64,000 bases of DNA from Phytophthora quininea (lineage: Eukaryota > Oomycota > Peronosporomycetes > Peronosporales > Peronosporaceae). A program made the translations under genes and the position numbers. Positions 1 through 9,961 of this stretch are shown piece by piece. The DNA lies in the NCBI GenBank assembly GCA_011947345.1, contig JAAVTG010000519.1, forward strand, positions 310,001 through 374,000, in the 5' to 3' direction. Positions within the stretch are counted from its first letter, which is position 1. Every line of letters starts with the position of its first letter. The notes beneath the pieces were generated by a model. The model was not told the DNA's origin. It did not search any database and saw nothing but the letters and a program-made list of their open reading frames with translations.

Positions 1-76
1 CATAACGCATAGTGCAACGCTCTCTGCTGCAGTGCCGCTTTTGGGTACACTGGCGTCACTACTGTACTCAAGTGGC

Positions 77-1399
77 ATGGACGAGCTGTTGTCTCCGATC
101 GAGCTGACGGCGCTGCCGCCGCTGTCCCCCACCATGGAGCGCGCCTTCTCGGAGGCCTTCGCCGACATGTCAGAGCTGGAGAAGCAGGATGCCGTCGTCA
201 AGTTGGAGCCCACGGGATCGCCCAGTCCGTCGCCTTCCACGGTCCAGACGATGAGTCCCAGCGAGAAGAAACCGGTGCCAGACGTCGAGAGCAAGCGCGC
301 CAGACGCTCCGCCATCGAGAAGAAGTCGAGGCAGCGGCGGCAGAACATTCTGCGGCGCATGCGGGAGGAGGTGAAGCAACTGGAGAACGTCTACAGCGAC
401 CTGGAGCGGAGGCGGGACACGGGCCAGTTTACTATTCGACACGACAGGAGCTGGGAGGTGGACGAGCTCCAGCAACAGTACTCGGAGCTGTCGCTGGTGG
501 CCCACGCGCTGGAAGAAGACCGCGCCACGCTGCAGAGTCTCGTGAAGAGGCACGAGCTGTTCCAACAGACGGTGGGGCGTCTGTCGGACGAGAAACAGGC
601 ACAGGATGAAGAGGTCTGGAACAGCGGCGTGCCGCCGAGTTCGTCCTTTAAAGTGGCGTTTAGAACCCACTCGACGGCCGAGTGCTACGACATGGTACGG
701 AGCGCCTACTCCGAGATTCAGAGGTTTGGCCAGAGCAAACACTACGAGACGACCGGCGCCAACTTTATGGGCTGGACAGACAAACGCAAGTACGACGAGA
801 AGACTGGGTCGCTGCATTATGCCTTCACCAAGACGTTCCCGTTGGAGACGCCCGAGGATTTGCTCATGAAGACGTGGGGGTGTTTGCCGACGGACCCAAG
901 ATGGAGCACATGTCTTTCGACGGATCTGTGACGACGAGATTCGAGGTGCTACAGATGCTGAACGATGATCTACTGATCCTGCGAAGGGATCACAGACTGC
1001 CAAGTATCCCGACGACGTTCACGTCGGTGCAGATCATCTTCCGTCTGCAGACTCCGTCAGGATACACGCTATGCATGCGCACAATCCCCGCGCCTGAGAT
1101 CCAGATCGCGCTGGAGCCCCACGAGTATTTCTACGACGTCTTCCACTGGTGAGTCAAAAGTCTACGGCACTTGGGTGAAAATGGTGCGATCGATTCGCTA
1201 ACAAACTCTTGCTTCTAGGACCCATTTCAACCGCGTGTACGACGACTTGGGCAGCCCCGCAGGCTGCGAGCTCATTGCGGCGGGCTGCATTGCAGACCAG
1301 AACCAACTCAAGTCCACCTTCTGGCTGTTCGAGCTCGTGTGCGCCATATTGCGCTGGGAGAACGCGTGCGTGGCGCCCCTATTTTTGAAGCAGCTTTGA
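77..1399 (+). CDS. bZIP-like/START-domain protein, tandem copy 1
   Basis: Probable nuclear transcription regulator. A basic region (about residues 72-92, AIEKKSRQRRQ) runs into a leucine-zipper-like helix, and the C-terminal half is a START-like ligand-binding domain like those annotated as M96 mating-specific family in oomycetes (family name from memory). Start ATG 77 is chosen because the next two copies begin with the same short acidic leader and PPLSP motif. Exons are 77-1148 and 1219-1399; the GTGAGT...CTTCTAG intron falls at the same codon (FHW|THF) as in copy 2. One frame slip lies at the G5 run 876-880: adding one G restores the alignment to copy 2. The position usually occupied by the invariant Asn of bZIP factors is Arg here. 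A bHLH-like basic region cannot be excluded. Confidence 0.75.
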
Positions 1400-1563
1400 G
1401 CATTAGAGCTCTCATCCACTGCGCAGTTTAGTTTAGTACCCCCATTTATCACGTGCGAGAACGAGTTTTGCCTGCGTGTCCTTCATCCTCTTGACGTGTG
1501 TCGAATTGCTGCACGAAAGAAGCTGGAGAGCTTCTTACTATACCGGAGACGTTCGGTCCGACG

Positions 1564-1575
1564 TCATTCTCGTTG
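1564..1575 (+). promoter_or_regulatory. Candidate oomycete initiator (Inr)
   Basis: TCATTCTCGTTG lies about 55 bp upstream of the ATG of copy 2 and resembles the oomycete Inr core (TCATTYY). It is a short motif and could be chance. Confidence 0.3.
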
Positions 1576-1630
1576 CATCGTCAGGTAGCAAGTGCATAAC
1601 ACATTCCCCAATCACTACGGAGGACTCGCC

Positions 1631-3071
1631 ATGGCCACGCACGAGAGCGACGACGCTATTGACTTCCTCGACGTCGACGCACTTCCGCCACTGTCTCCCT
1701 CGACTCAGCGCGCTCTCTTTGAAGCCTTCAGCGACGACCCCGAGCCGCAGTCGCCAGAGGATCAAAATGGCAGCAGTAGCAACGACCAAAGTCAAGACAA
1801 TGCGTGGGCGTCTGCATCGACTGAACTGGAGTCGATCACAGCCACTTCGCCAAGCCTGGAGGCCATGCCAACTGCCACAGACCTCCTGACGTTAAGTCCC
1901 ATTGGCAAGGAGGCGGCAACCAGCACTGGGGACCCAGTCGAAGCCAAACGCGCCAAGAGATCGGCGATCGAGAAGAAATCGCGACAACGACGGCAGTTGG
2001 TGCTGCGACGCATGCGGGAAGAGGTCAAACAGCTCGAGCAAATGTACGCGGAGATGGCCCAGCAGCAGGCAGCGATGCAGGGCTCGGACATTCACCGCCG
2101 AGCTCTTTCGGTGGGGCGACTGAATCAGCGCTTCTCGCAGCTGTCGCTGGTCGTGCAGGCACTTGAAGAGGACCGAGTCAAGCTGCTTAAGCTGCTGCAG
2201 TCATGAAGTGTTTCGCCAAACAGCGGCAGCCATGGCCAAGAGAGGCGACGGCCGTCACGCGTTGGAGGACCGACGGCAGGACGACCTGGTTCAGGACACT
2301 GGCATCCCGCGCAGCTCGTCTTTCAATGTGCAGACCCCCAAGCGCTCCCCTGCAGACTGCTACGAGCTCGTCCGAGAGACGTACGAGATGATCAGGAAGT
2401 TCGACGACGGCGGCCATTTTGTGTCTACCGGCGCCAACTTCATGGGCTGGACGGACAAGCGCAAGCACGATGAGTCAGGCGCTCTCGTCTACGGCTTCGC
2501 CAAGAACTTCCCGCTTGAGACCGCGGAGGGACTTTTGATGCGCACCTGGGACCTCTTCACGCATGCGGACGGCATGGCTCGCCTGTCGTTCGACGCGTCC
2601 GTGACGACGCGCTTCCAGGTCGTGCAGACCTTGGGCGACGACCTGTTCATCATCAGGAGAGACCACAAGTTCGCCAACCTGCCGATGAATTTCCTCACGC
2701 TGCAGATTGTGTTCCGAGTGCAGACGCCCACGGGGTACACGCTCTGCATGAAGAGCATTCCAGCGCCGGAGGTCCGAGACGCGTTGGAGCCGCACGAACA
2801 TTTTTACGACATCTTCCACTGGTACGGGCGTGCATGCTCCGCTTGCTACTTACTCGTCTAGCTAACATTTTCTGCTTTGGTGTTCTGTAGGACCCATTTC
2901 AACCATTTGTTCGACGATGAAGGAAACGCTGCAGGCTGCGAGATCACGACGGGAGGCTACGTGGGCGACGTCAAGCAGCTCATTTCCAAGTACTGGCTGT
3001 TCGAGCTCGTCGTGTCCGTCTTGCGCTGGGAGAACATGTGCGTGGCGCCACTCTTCCTAAAGTGCGTATGA
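1631..3071 (+). CDS. bZIP-like/START-domain protein, tandem copy 2
   Basis: Best preserved of the three tandem paralogues. ATG 1631 opens MATHESDD and the PPLSP motif shared with copy 1. The basic region (KRAKRSAIEKKSRQRRQ) and zipper-like helix lie around 1950-2060, and the START-like domain runs from about 2320 to the end, including GANFMGWTDKRKHDE and the conserved CVAPLFLK end. The intron is 2822-2890, at the same site as in copy 1. Loss of an AG dinucleotide near 2200 breaks the frame between the zipper and the START part. Role inferred: DNA binding or dimerisation coupled to lipid or hydrophobic ligand sensing. The end may extend past CVAPLFLKCV, because GTGCGTATG there could be a splice donor. 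Confidence 0.75.
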
Positions 3072-3514
3072 TCCGTTTGGTAGCAGATGAACATGCGATG
3101 CAAAATGCAACGGCAAGTTCTTCCCCATGCAGCTCGGTTTTGGCCTTGTGCTTTGTCCTCTTGATTGCCATCATCAACACGAAAGCGATCCACTCATCAA
3201 GGTGGCCTCTTGCCACGTGCTTTGCAAAGCAGCCGCCCAATCAGCTGGCCAAGCAAGCCGACTCGACTCGGCCTTGGGGGCGACTTTCGATGGCACAACC
3301 ACAAGCAGCGAGGCCAAGTGAAGTGTCCGCAGGCTGCTCGCCGTCGCCACTGACTCACCGAAATCAGGTACGAGCAGGTTAAGATGGTCCACTGCAACAC
3401 GCCAGGACGCATTTCAATGGTCGATCGTCTCATCTTTGGCCACTGTCTTGCTCGAAATGTCCGCATGTGTAAGTCTTGCTGCCTCGCAAGAAGCTGCTAG
3501 CGCCCCACCAAGAG
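3072..3514. other. Spacer without recognisable gene
   Basis: Only short overlapping frames on both strands with no family resemblance. Probably 3' flank of copy 2 and 5' flank of copy 3. Confidence 0.5.
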
Positions 3515-4757
3515 ATGCCTCTGCTCGACAGCGACATCGATGCGGTGCTCAACCACCAGCAGCAAACTGCAGACAAACCAGCCAAGTCCAAGAGGAAGAA
3601 GCGCGGCGAGAATCTCAGTGCCAGCGATCAGCGCGCGAAACGCTCCGAGATCGAGCGCAAGTCGCGGCAACGTCGGCAGGTGCGTTCGTTCATAATCAAA
3701 CTCAACGTGACGTGAGCAACGGACTCATGTGTGTTAAACCACAGGGGTCGCTCAAGGTGATGCGCGACGAAGTCAAAGTGCTCGAGCGCGAGTACCTGCG
3801 ACTGGCGTCGCGTGCTCCCAATGGCGGCAATGATCCGACCGCCACCACCTCGGAAGAGGACAGTGAGAGCGATCAGAACGAGCGCGGCATCCTGCTCAAC
3901 CCAACGCAAGTGAGCGAGCTCCGCAAAAGTTCCTGCGTCTCTCAGCCGAAGCCGCAGCGCTCCGCAAGGAGCAGAAGCAGCTCCACAAGATCCTGAACGT
4001 GCAGCAGCTCTGCCATGACTCTATCCAGACTTTGGTGACGGAGTACTCGACGCCTGGAGGTGATCCGCGTTGGGATACAGTGACCCACGCCCGCTTCGAG
4101 CCGCTACCCAGCGAGAAGATCTTTGCCATCATGCGGGACTCGTACGAAGTGATCACCAACTTCGAGGCCGGCCAGGACTTTATGACGACCGGCGCCTCGC
4201 TCTTCGGCTGGAGCGACCGCAGACGCCTGGACGACGACGACTCCAAAATGATCTTTGCTTCCGCAAGACGTTCGAGGACAAGAACTGCGAGCACCTGATG
4301 CTCGAGTCCTGGCGCTCCTTCTCGGACCTCGAGTTCATGCGGCGCGTGGTGTTTTCCACGCAGGTCAGCTTGGATCTCGAGATCCTCCAGGTAATCAACC
4401 AGGACGCACTCGTGGTGCGCCGCCACACACTACGCAGCCATGGGCAGGTCCTTCCACACCGTCTACCTGCTTTTCCGCGTGCAGACGGCCAACGGCTACA
4501 CGGTGTGCTTCCGCACCATCCCGGCGCCTGGCATCCAGCAGGCTCTGGGCGACGGCGAGTCCTGGATCGATCTGTTCCACTGGACGACGCTGTCGCGCGT
4601 GCCCGACGCCGACGGACGGCTCACGGGCTGCGAGATCTCGTTTGGCGGCTCCATCGGCGCTAGCGTCATGAACTTTGCCGCCCACTGGATGCTGGAGCTC
4701 ATCATGACCGTCGTGCGCTGGGAGAACGCCTGCGTGGCGCCGCTCTTCATCAAGTAA
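3515..4757 (+). CDS. bZIP-like/START-domain protein, tandem copy 3 (diverged)
   Basis: Third paralogue. ATG 3515 (MPLLDSDID) leads into the basic region RAKRSEIERKSRQRRQ, which is split by an intron (3680-3744) absent from copies 1 and 2. A START-like domain follows from about 4080, with GASLFGWSDRRRLDDDDS, TIPAPGIQQALGDGE and the family end WENACVAPLFIK. Frame slips: A4 at 3925-3928, T3 at 4254-4256, and one near 4437. Each is resolved by one or two bases and the downstream protein stays well conserved, which argues for indel errors rather than decay. The leader is shorter than in the other two copies. Likely a nuclear regulator with a ligand-binding domain. Confidence 0.7.
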
Positions 4758-5376
4758 CGGTCTCTAGTGGGAAAGCTTTGCGTGCTATAAGAGTTTGAAA
4801 TGCACGCTGGTGAACATGTCGGGGTGCGGTAATGGACGGAACGACGAACATGCTGGACGTTCGCCATGCAACCGCCCGCTTCAGAAACGACTAGCGCAGC
4901 TAGCGAAAATGTTAGTGACCACCGGATTTTTGGCTTGCGTCAAGGACATACTCGTGTGTTGCCAGAGGCAAGAAACCATCGTCAAGAACCAGGAGCAGCA
5001 CAGGACACGGTAAGGCAAGGATTTCTTGCCGAAGAAACCTCGGTTCAAGCGATTGACAGTCGGATCTCAGCGGCAGCTGCATGTTTCCCCTTGCAGAATT
5101 CGCTTCTGGATGCGTATTTTGCAGTGAATCCTCCGACCAGAGCTGGCCTCCCCACCTCACCTGCATCGGCCCCAATCTCAGGGCAAGTGCCGACAAGATA
5201 ACGAGGCAGCAGCAGGAGGTGATGGCAATGATCATGCCAAGCAATCATGCCAAGCTGGATTCTCAAGCTCGAGCGAGATGCTACCCCCTCGACCGGCTAT
5301 ACACTTTTAGAAAACTGACTACCTCGCCATACTTTAATCCAGTGGCCGATTCGGCACGCGCTTTGGACCTCGTGCA
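4758..5376. other. Spacer without recognisable gene
   Basis: Small frames only (up to about 125 codons), overlapping on opposite strands with no recognisable domains. Its right end carries the promoter of the Cys-rich gene. Confidence 0.5.
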
Positions 5377-5391
5377 TCATTCTCCAAGTTT
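5377..5391 (+). promoter_or_regulatory. Oomycete initiator upstream of the Cys-rich gene
   Basis: TCATTCTCCAAGTTT matches the Inr plus flanking-promoter-region pattern known in Phytophthora (TCATTYY then CAWTTT-like). It sits about 75 bp before ATG 5451, the usual distance. Confidence 0.45.
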
Positions 5392-5450
5392 CCGCCTCGA
5401 CCTCCAAGCGAAGCCCCGCGCCGTCCAAGCCAAGCCCCCCACTCCCCACC

Positions 5451-5756
5451 ATGGATGACGAATGCGATATGCTCGAGTGCTGCCTGTGCGGCGCGCTCTG
5501 CGGCGCCTGCTGCGCCTCCGCCTCCGCCGACAACGACGACCGTCGCCGCGGCGGCCGCTACTCGGACGAGTACCGCCACCAGCAGCCCGTGTACGTGCAG
5601 CCTGTGGTGGTGCAGCAGCAGCCTGGCTACGGCCCGCCGCCTCCCGGACACCCGGGCTACGCCCCGCCCCCGCCGGGCTACGGCCCGCCGCCCGGAGAGT
5701 ACCACCAATACCCTCCGCAGCAGTACCCGCCGCAACAGTACCCGCCAAAGTACTAG
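5451..5756 (+). CDS. Small Cys-rich, PGYGPPP-repeat protein
   Basis: A 101-residue single-exon protein. The N-terminus (about residues 8-24) is dense in cysteine (CCLCGALCGACC). The rest is low complexity: Gln/Pro tracts, three PGYGPPP/PGYAPPP-type units and a tail of YPPQQ repeats ending in KY. There is no signal peptide. The Cys cluster with Gly/Ala spacing could be palmitoylated or packed against a membrane, as in CYSTM-type proteins, although those carry it at the C-terminus. The proline repeats resemble annexin or scramblase N-terminal tails. Function unknown. The clean frame, good initiator and lack of internal stops support a real gene. Confidence 0.65.
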   Translation: MDDECDMLECCLCGALCGACCASASADNDDRRRGGRYSDEYRHQQPVYVQPVVVQQQPGYGPPPPGHPGYAPPPPGYGPPPGEYHQYPPQQYPPQQYPPKY

Positions 5757-5909
5757 ACACAAGAAGTGAAGAACGTCAATGGGGGACGTAAACCCTGCAG
5801 TGGATCCTCGTGATGGAACGAACGGACCGAGCCCTCTGAGGAGCGTCTACCACTTGAGTTCTCGCTATGGGAGCCACACAGTGGATTGTATAGCAGTAAA
5901 GTGCTAAGA

Positions 5910-7650
5910 TTATTTTTTCTTTCTTTCAAGCGCTGTTGTTGTTGGTTCACCATGTAGTACAGCAGTTACCGGGATCATGAAGTCATTGAGAAGATGTCTT
6001 GGCGTTCTCCGTCGATGCAGCGATCTCTTGGAGGTCAGTTTCGGAAACATGATATGTTGCCGTCCGATCGACAGTCCGACATCGCGATGCGATTGACACA
6101 AGCTGTCGACTTTCCTCAAACGTCCTTGTTGCAGACCTGCGTGATCGTTTCGTGGTTGTAGCTGGATGGGATGTTGCTGGATGGCGGTGCTGGAAGCGAC
6201 CAGTTCGTCCTGGAAGTTGTAAAACATGTACTCGCGCAGGGGGAGCGGGAACTTCTCGGTTGGTTGGCTTCCGTGTTCGCGTGCATGGGCATCTGCATTT
6301 GAGTTATGGCTCCCCGCACCGTGGACGAATTCCTTCGTTTGTGCCATAAGACAACTCGGCGAACAGTTCGAGCACAGTGCGTGGACATTCACAAACAGCG
6401 CATCTGGAGCCTGCTCAAGCGTGTCCAGCATCGGTTGACAAATGTAATCCTTGTTGAAAGCGTTGTCGTTAATGGCGATCGAGAGGAAACGTGATCCACC
6501 TTATAAAAACGTCGAGGTGGGCTGGCGGAAGCTCTTCTAGTGATCCGATTGAAAATCTCCGTAAATTTTGCTCTTTGGCGTTCTCGCTCATTTCTGTCCA
6601 GTTACTACCTCGGAAGACTCCTTTGAAACAGGTTGTAATGGCAGTTGAAACCTCTTCAAATGCTGTGCAGTGCGCCGACGTTAGTTGATGAGAACATTTG
6701 TTCACTTTGTCGTTGAAAATATCGTAATTCATGCGATCGTAGGTAGCTTTGAAGTTAAAATGGAAATTTGAGCGTTCGAGGCACTCCACACTAGCGCAGT
6801 GAATTCATCAAGTTCTCCGATAGTGTGAGCCTTCCAACCTTTACCTTCAGTCACCATACTGTCTACTTGCTCTCGAAGCCCCACCACTCCCTTGCCATAT
6901 TCGGGATACGGCATGTCGTTCGGAATCTTTTCTCTTTTGAGGAGCCCGAGCACCCGAACTCCCTTTCGAACGTCCACATTTAAACTGAAAGCAACATGCT
7001 TAGTGATGGACTTCGCAGAGGACAGAATTCTGGCAGACGAATTAGAGGCTTCGTGGATTTTTCTGCGATGTCATGTCGATCCATGATCCCGTCATTTTCA
7101 AGCCTCTACTCGCATTCGCCACCACCTTTTCATCTGTGTCGAACTCTTCTGCGCCATCAAGTTGTAGTTTTGCTTCTTCTAGCAGTTGGCGAAGTTCTCC
7201 CTTGTAAGGTATGTGTTGTGTCACTTAAATTCGCCAACTTTTGCAGCCATTCTTCAATACCGATATCGATGGCAATCTGCTGCAGCTTGTGTTGGTACAA
7301 GTCCACGGACTCTGTCTCCCAGCAACTATCTCTCTCTCCCATGAAGCAACAGTTGAGATGTTTCATTCATCCTGTCTCTTAGATGCTCGCTCTTCACTTT
7401 CGCCTAGTGACCGCCTCCTTTCCTGCGTCACTTTCACAATGTCACATTCTCATCAGCTTAGCCTTGTCCGTTTTACTCTTCTCTCTGAAATTCCTTGACC
7501 TCGTCTTTCGTCATCGGTCCGATTGCTGTGAACTTGGTTGGTGTAATTCGCGTACTTGGCCACTAAGACGGCGGCGATCACTTGATTTCTCAAGTCCTTC
7601 AGCAGGGCCACCACGTCCTCATAGAGGGCGGAATACGCAACCACCGATAG
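5910..7650 (-). pseudogene. Very-large-GTPase (VLIG)-like gene, C-terminal remains
   Basis: Minus-strand frames at 7644-7453, 7366-7157, 7224-7042, 6977-6729, 6789-6469 and 6431-5910 form one broken reading path. The clearest part is around 6800-6700, where joined frames read LVWECLERSNFHFNFKA. That resembles the LLWEAI..DFVFNFKNSLE block of interferon-inducible very large GTPases and GVIN proteins. No GTPase P-loop is in the window part, so only a C-terminal segment is present. Breaks are numerous and no clean start or end can be set. Assignment rests on one motif and the general helical character. It could be another large coiled-coil protein. Confidence 0.4.
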
Positions 7651-7952
7651 CAGCTCTCTCTGCTCAGTGGACAGCGATTCGTCGCCGATCTTCTGTTGGG
7701 TGGAGCGGACCAGCGTCGCTATCTGGTCTGGAGGAGCGCCGGGATCCAGCGCCTCCTTGAGCTAGACTCAAAGCGCGTACAGAGGACCCATCGCCATCAC
7801 TCAAGGCCATGTCCGTTGCTCTCTCTGTCCTGTTGGAGACTGATCTTGTGGGCCGATGGCTACACTACTTGTCAAATCGTGCGTCATAAAACCTCGTAAA
7901 CAGCCACGTTGCTTTCGACCAGTATTTTTGCTGGAGGATCTGCGGCGTCATA

Positions 7953-8977
7953 ATGAGCTCCCCGAACGAGGCCGCCGAGGCGCAGAAGACGTACGTACAT
8001 GAGCCCTTGCTAGCGACCACAACTATGCCACTCGGTTGACCATTACATACTGTGTACTCCTCCGTCAACGCTCCCTGCAGACTCGGCAATGAAGAGTTCA
8101 ACCTCAAGAACTTCGCCAAGGCCGTCGAGTGCTACTCCGAGGTGCGGAATACTGGCCAATACACAAGGCATCAGGATGAAAATATCGCTGGGATGCAGAA
8201 ATACTGAGATTCCTACGACAACTCGCTGTAGGCCATTCGTCTGGACCCCGAGAACTACGTCTACTACTCGAACCGAAGGTGGGGTTGGATACACGATGCT
8301 GATCTCTTGCTATACAGCTTCATACTGACGCAAAGATCAATGTTCCCAACTGCAGTGCGGCGTACGGAGCGCTGGGCAAGTGGGATCTGGCCGAGACCGA
8401 CGCCAAGGAGTGCGTGCAGCGCAACCCCAAGTTCGCCAAGGGCTACCACCGTCTTGCCAATGCGCAGCAGATGTTGGACCGCAAGACGGAGGCCATTGCT
8501 ACGCTGAAGACGGCGCAGAGCACCGCGACGGACCCGGAGAAGGTGCCGGGCATCAAGAAGCTGCTGCGTCAGCTGAACCAGGAGGTGGCGCCGAAATCCG
8601 CTGGCCCCCAGAGCGGAGGTCGTCAGGTGCCTGCACACATTGCCAAAGAGCTACAGGAGCTGCAGCCGCAGTTCCTCAAGATCAAGCGCGAGGTAGATCA
8701 GATCGAGTCGAAGCTGGCAGCGTACGCGCGGCAAAAGAAGCGTCTGGCGCTGGTGGAGCGCGAGGTGGCCGACCTCCCTCAGGGTACCAAGACGTTCCGC
8801 AGCATTGGCAAGATGTTCCTGCAGACGGACGTGGACGAGAACGCCTCGACCATGAAGAGCGAAGAAAAGTTGGTGGATGAGCAGGTGTCGTCGCTCGAGG
8901 CCCGCAAGAACTACCTGAACCGCCAGAAGACGTCGTTGGAGGAGAACATCACCGAGTTGCTGGCGCAGTGCACCTAA
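7953..8977 (+). CDS. TPR co-chaperone fused to prefoldin subunit 1-like domain
   Basis: Four exons: 7953-7990, 8081-8141, 8232-8278 and 8356-8977, all with GT-AG junctions that keep frame. The N-terminal ~100 residues are a TPR domain of the STI1/HOP type (LGNEEFNLKNFAKAVECYSE, AIRLDPENYVYYSNRSAAY, GKWDLAETDA), which usually clamps the EEVD tail of Hsp70 or Hsp90. After a linker, residues about 160-255 form two long helices around a small strand region (SIGKMFLQTDVDE), the beta-type prefoldin pattern closest to PFDN1. Prefoldin passes unfolded actin and tubulin to the CCT chaperonin, so the protein may link Hsp70/90 and prefoldin. ATG 7953 is the first Met of the TPR frame. Cytosolic; no signal. 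Confidence 0.82.
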
Positions 8978-9136
8978 AGGGTGACCATAAGGGCGAGCAA
9001 ATAAACAAGCGTTTTGGAGTTTGCGAAATACAGGTGGATTGGCTTGAAGCATTGAGCAATTGGCGTCAGGACCGCAGACGCAGCAGACACCGAGGAGTAG
9101 TAATAGATACGGGATCGTTTGTGGCAGGCTCCAATC

Positions 9137-9556
9137 CTAGGCCTCTTCCTCCTCCTCCTCCGTCGTCAACTAAAAACACACAGGGCCACCCAGGTCAGCA
9201 GTAGCTCCAATAAATGTCTCTTTACCCACTCTCTTGTTGAGCTCTTCGATCGTCTTGATGAGCTCGGCGTTCTTCTTCTTGAGCTCTTCGTTCTCCGCTC
9301 TCAGGGCGTCCACGTCGATGCCTGTGGGCGCGCCCATGAACCTCTTGACGTAGTCCACCGCGTTCGGCGGCTTGTCGGCCTCTTCGTAGAGCCCCACCAG
9401 CACTTTGGTCAGCGCGTCCACCACCCCGCTCTTCTCCAGGTACTTGCGGAACTCCTCCTTCTTGGAGTCGGGCGTCTATAGCAGCAACACAGTATTAGAA
9501 CGCAGTACTACACACAGAGATGAAGTTCATTGCACCTGGTACGTGGCAGTGCTCAT
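9137..9556 (-). CDS. MYCBP: MYCBP/AMY-1 homologue (c-Myc binding protein family)
   Basis: Three exons on the minus strand: 9556-9536 (MSTATYQ), 9475-9230 and 9169-9137, split by two introns of exactly 60 nt. The core TPDSKKEEFRKYLEKSGV, then ALTKVLVGLYEEADKPP, matches human MYCBP (DSKREQFRRYLEKSGV...ALYEEPEKP) almost position by position. A C-terminal coiled coil (ALRAENEELKKKNAEL) and a short Glu-rich tail follow. If the last intron is not spliced the protein instead ends GGPVCF. In animals AMY-1 binds Myc and AKAPs and is found in cilia and mitochondria. An oomycete has no Myc, so a ciliary or AKAP-like scaffold role is more likely. About 100 residues, the usual length. Confidence 0.85.
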
Positions 9557-9961
9557 GCGGCTTTCCTAGCAGCTCGACACGTCAGGACAAGTTGGCAAAG
9601 TATCCTGGCGACGACGGGACGCTGGTCGTGTCTTTTCGCGATCGCATACAAACGTCAAGTCAAAGGCTACTATTGAGGTGGATACTGCTCTATGTCCGGA
9701 TATAATCGCCCGTTCTGGGAAGAAAACGTCCAAACAGGACGTTCCTGATCGGACACGATCCGTCAGAATGATAAGGCCAGATTCTACGTGGCATCGCCTC
9801 AAAGAGTCTTGGGCTCACACTCCGCCTCTTTCATCCCCGCGTGGTCCGACAGCTCGGGGGTCTAGGACGCGAGCGTGCGCAGCACCACGAAGGACCAGAG
9901 TAGCCGCACGGCCAGCGCCCACGGCGTGGAGGCCGCCCGCGAGCGCAAGCGAGACCGAGCC

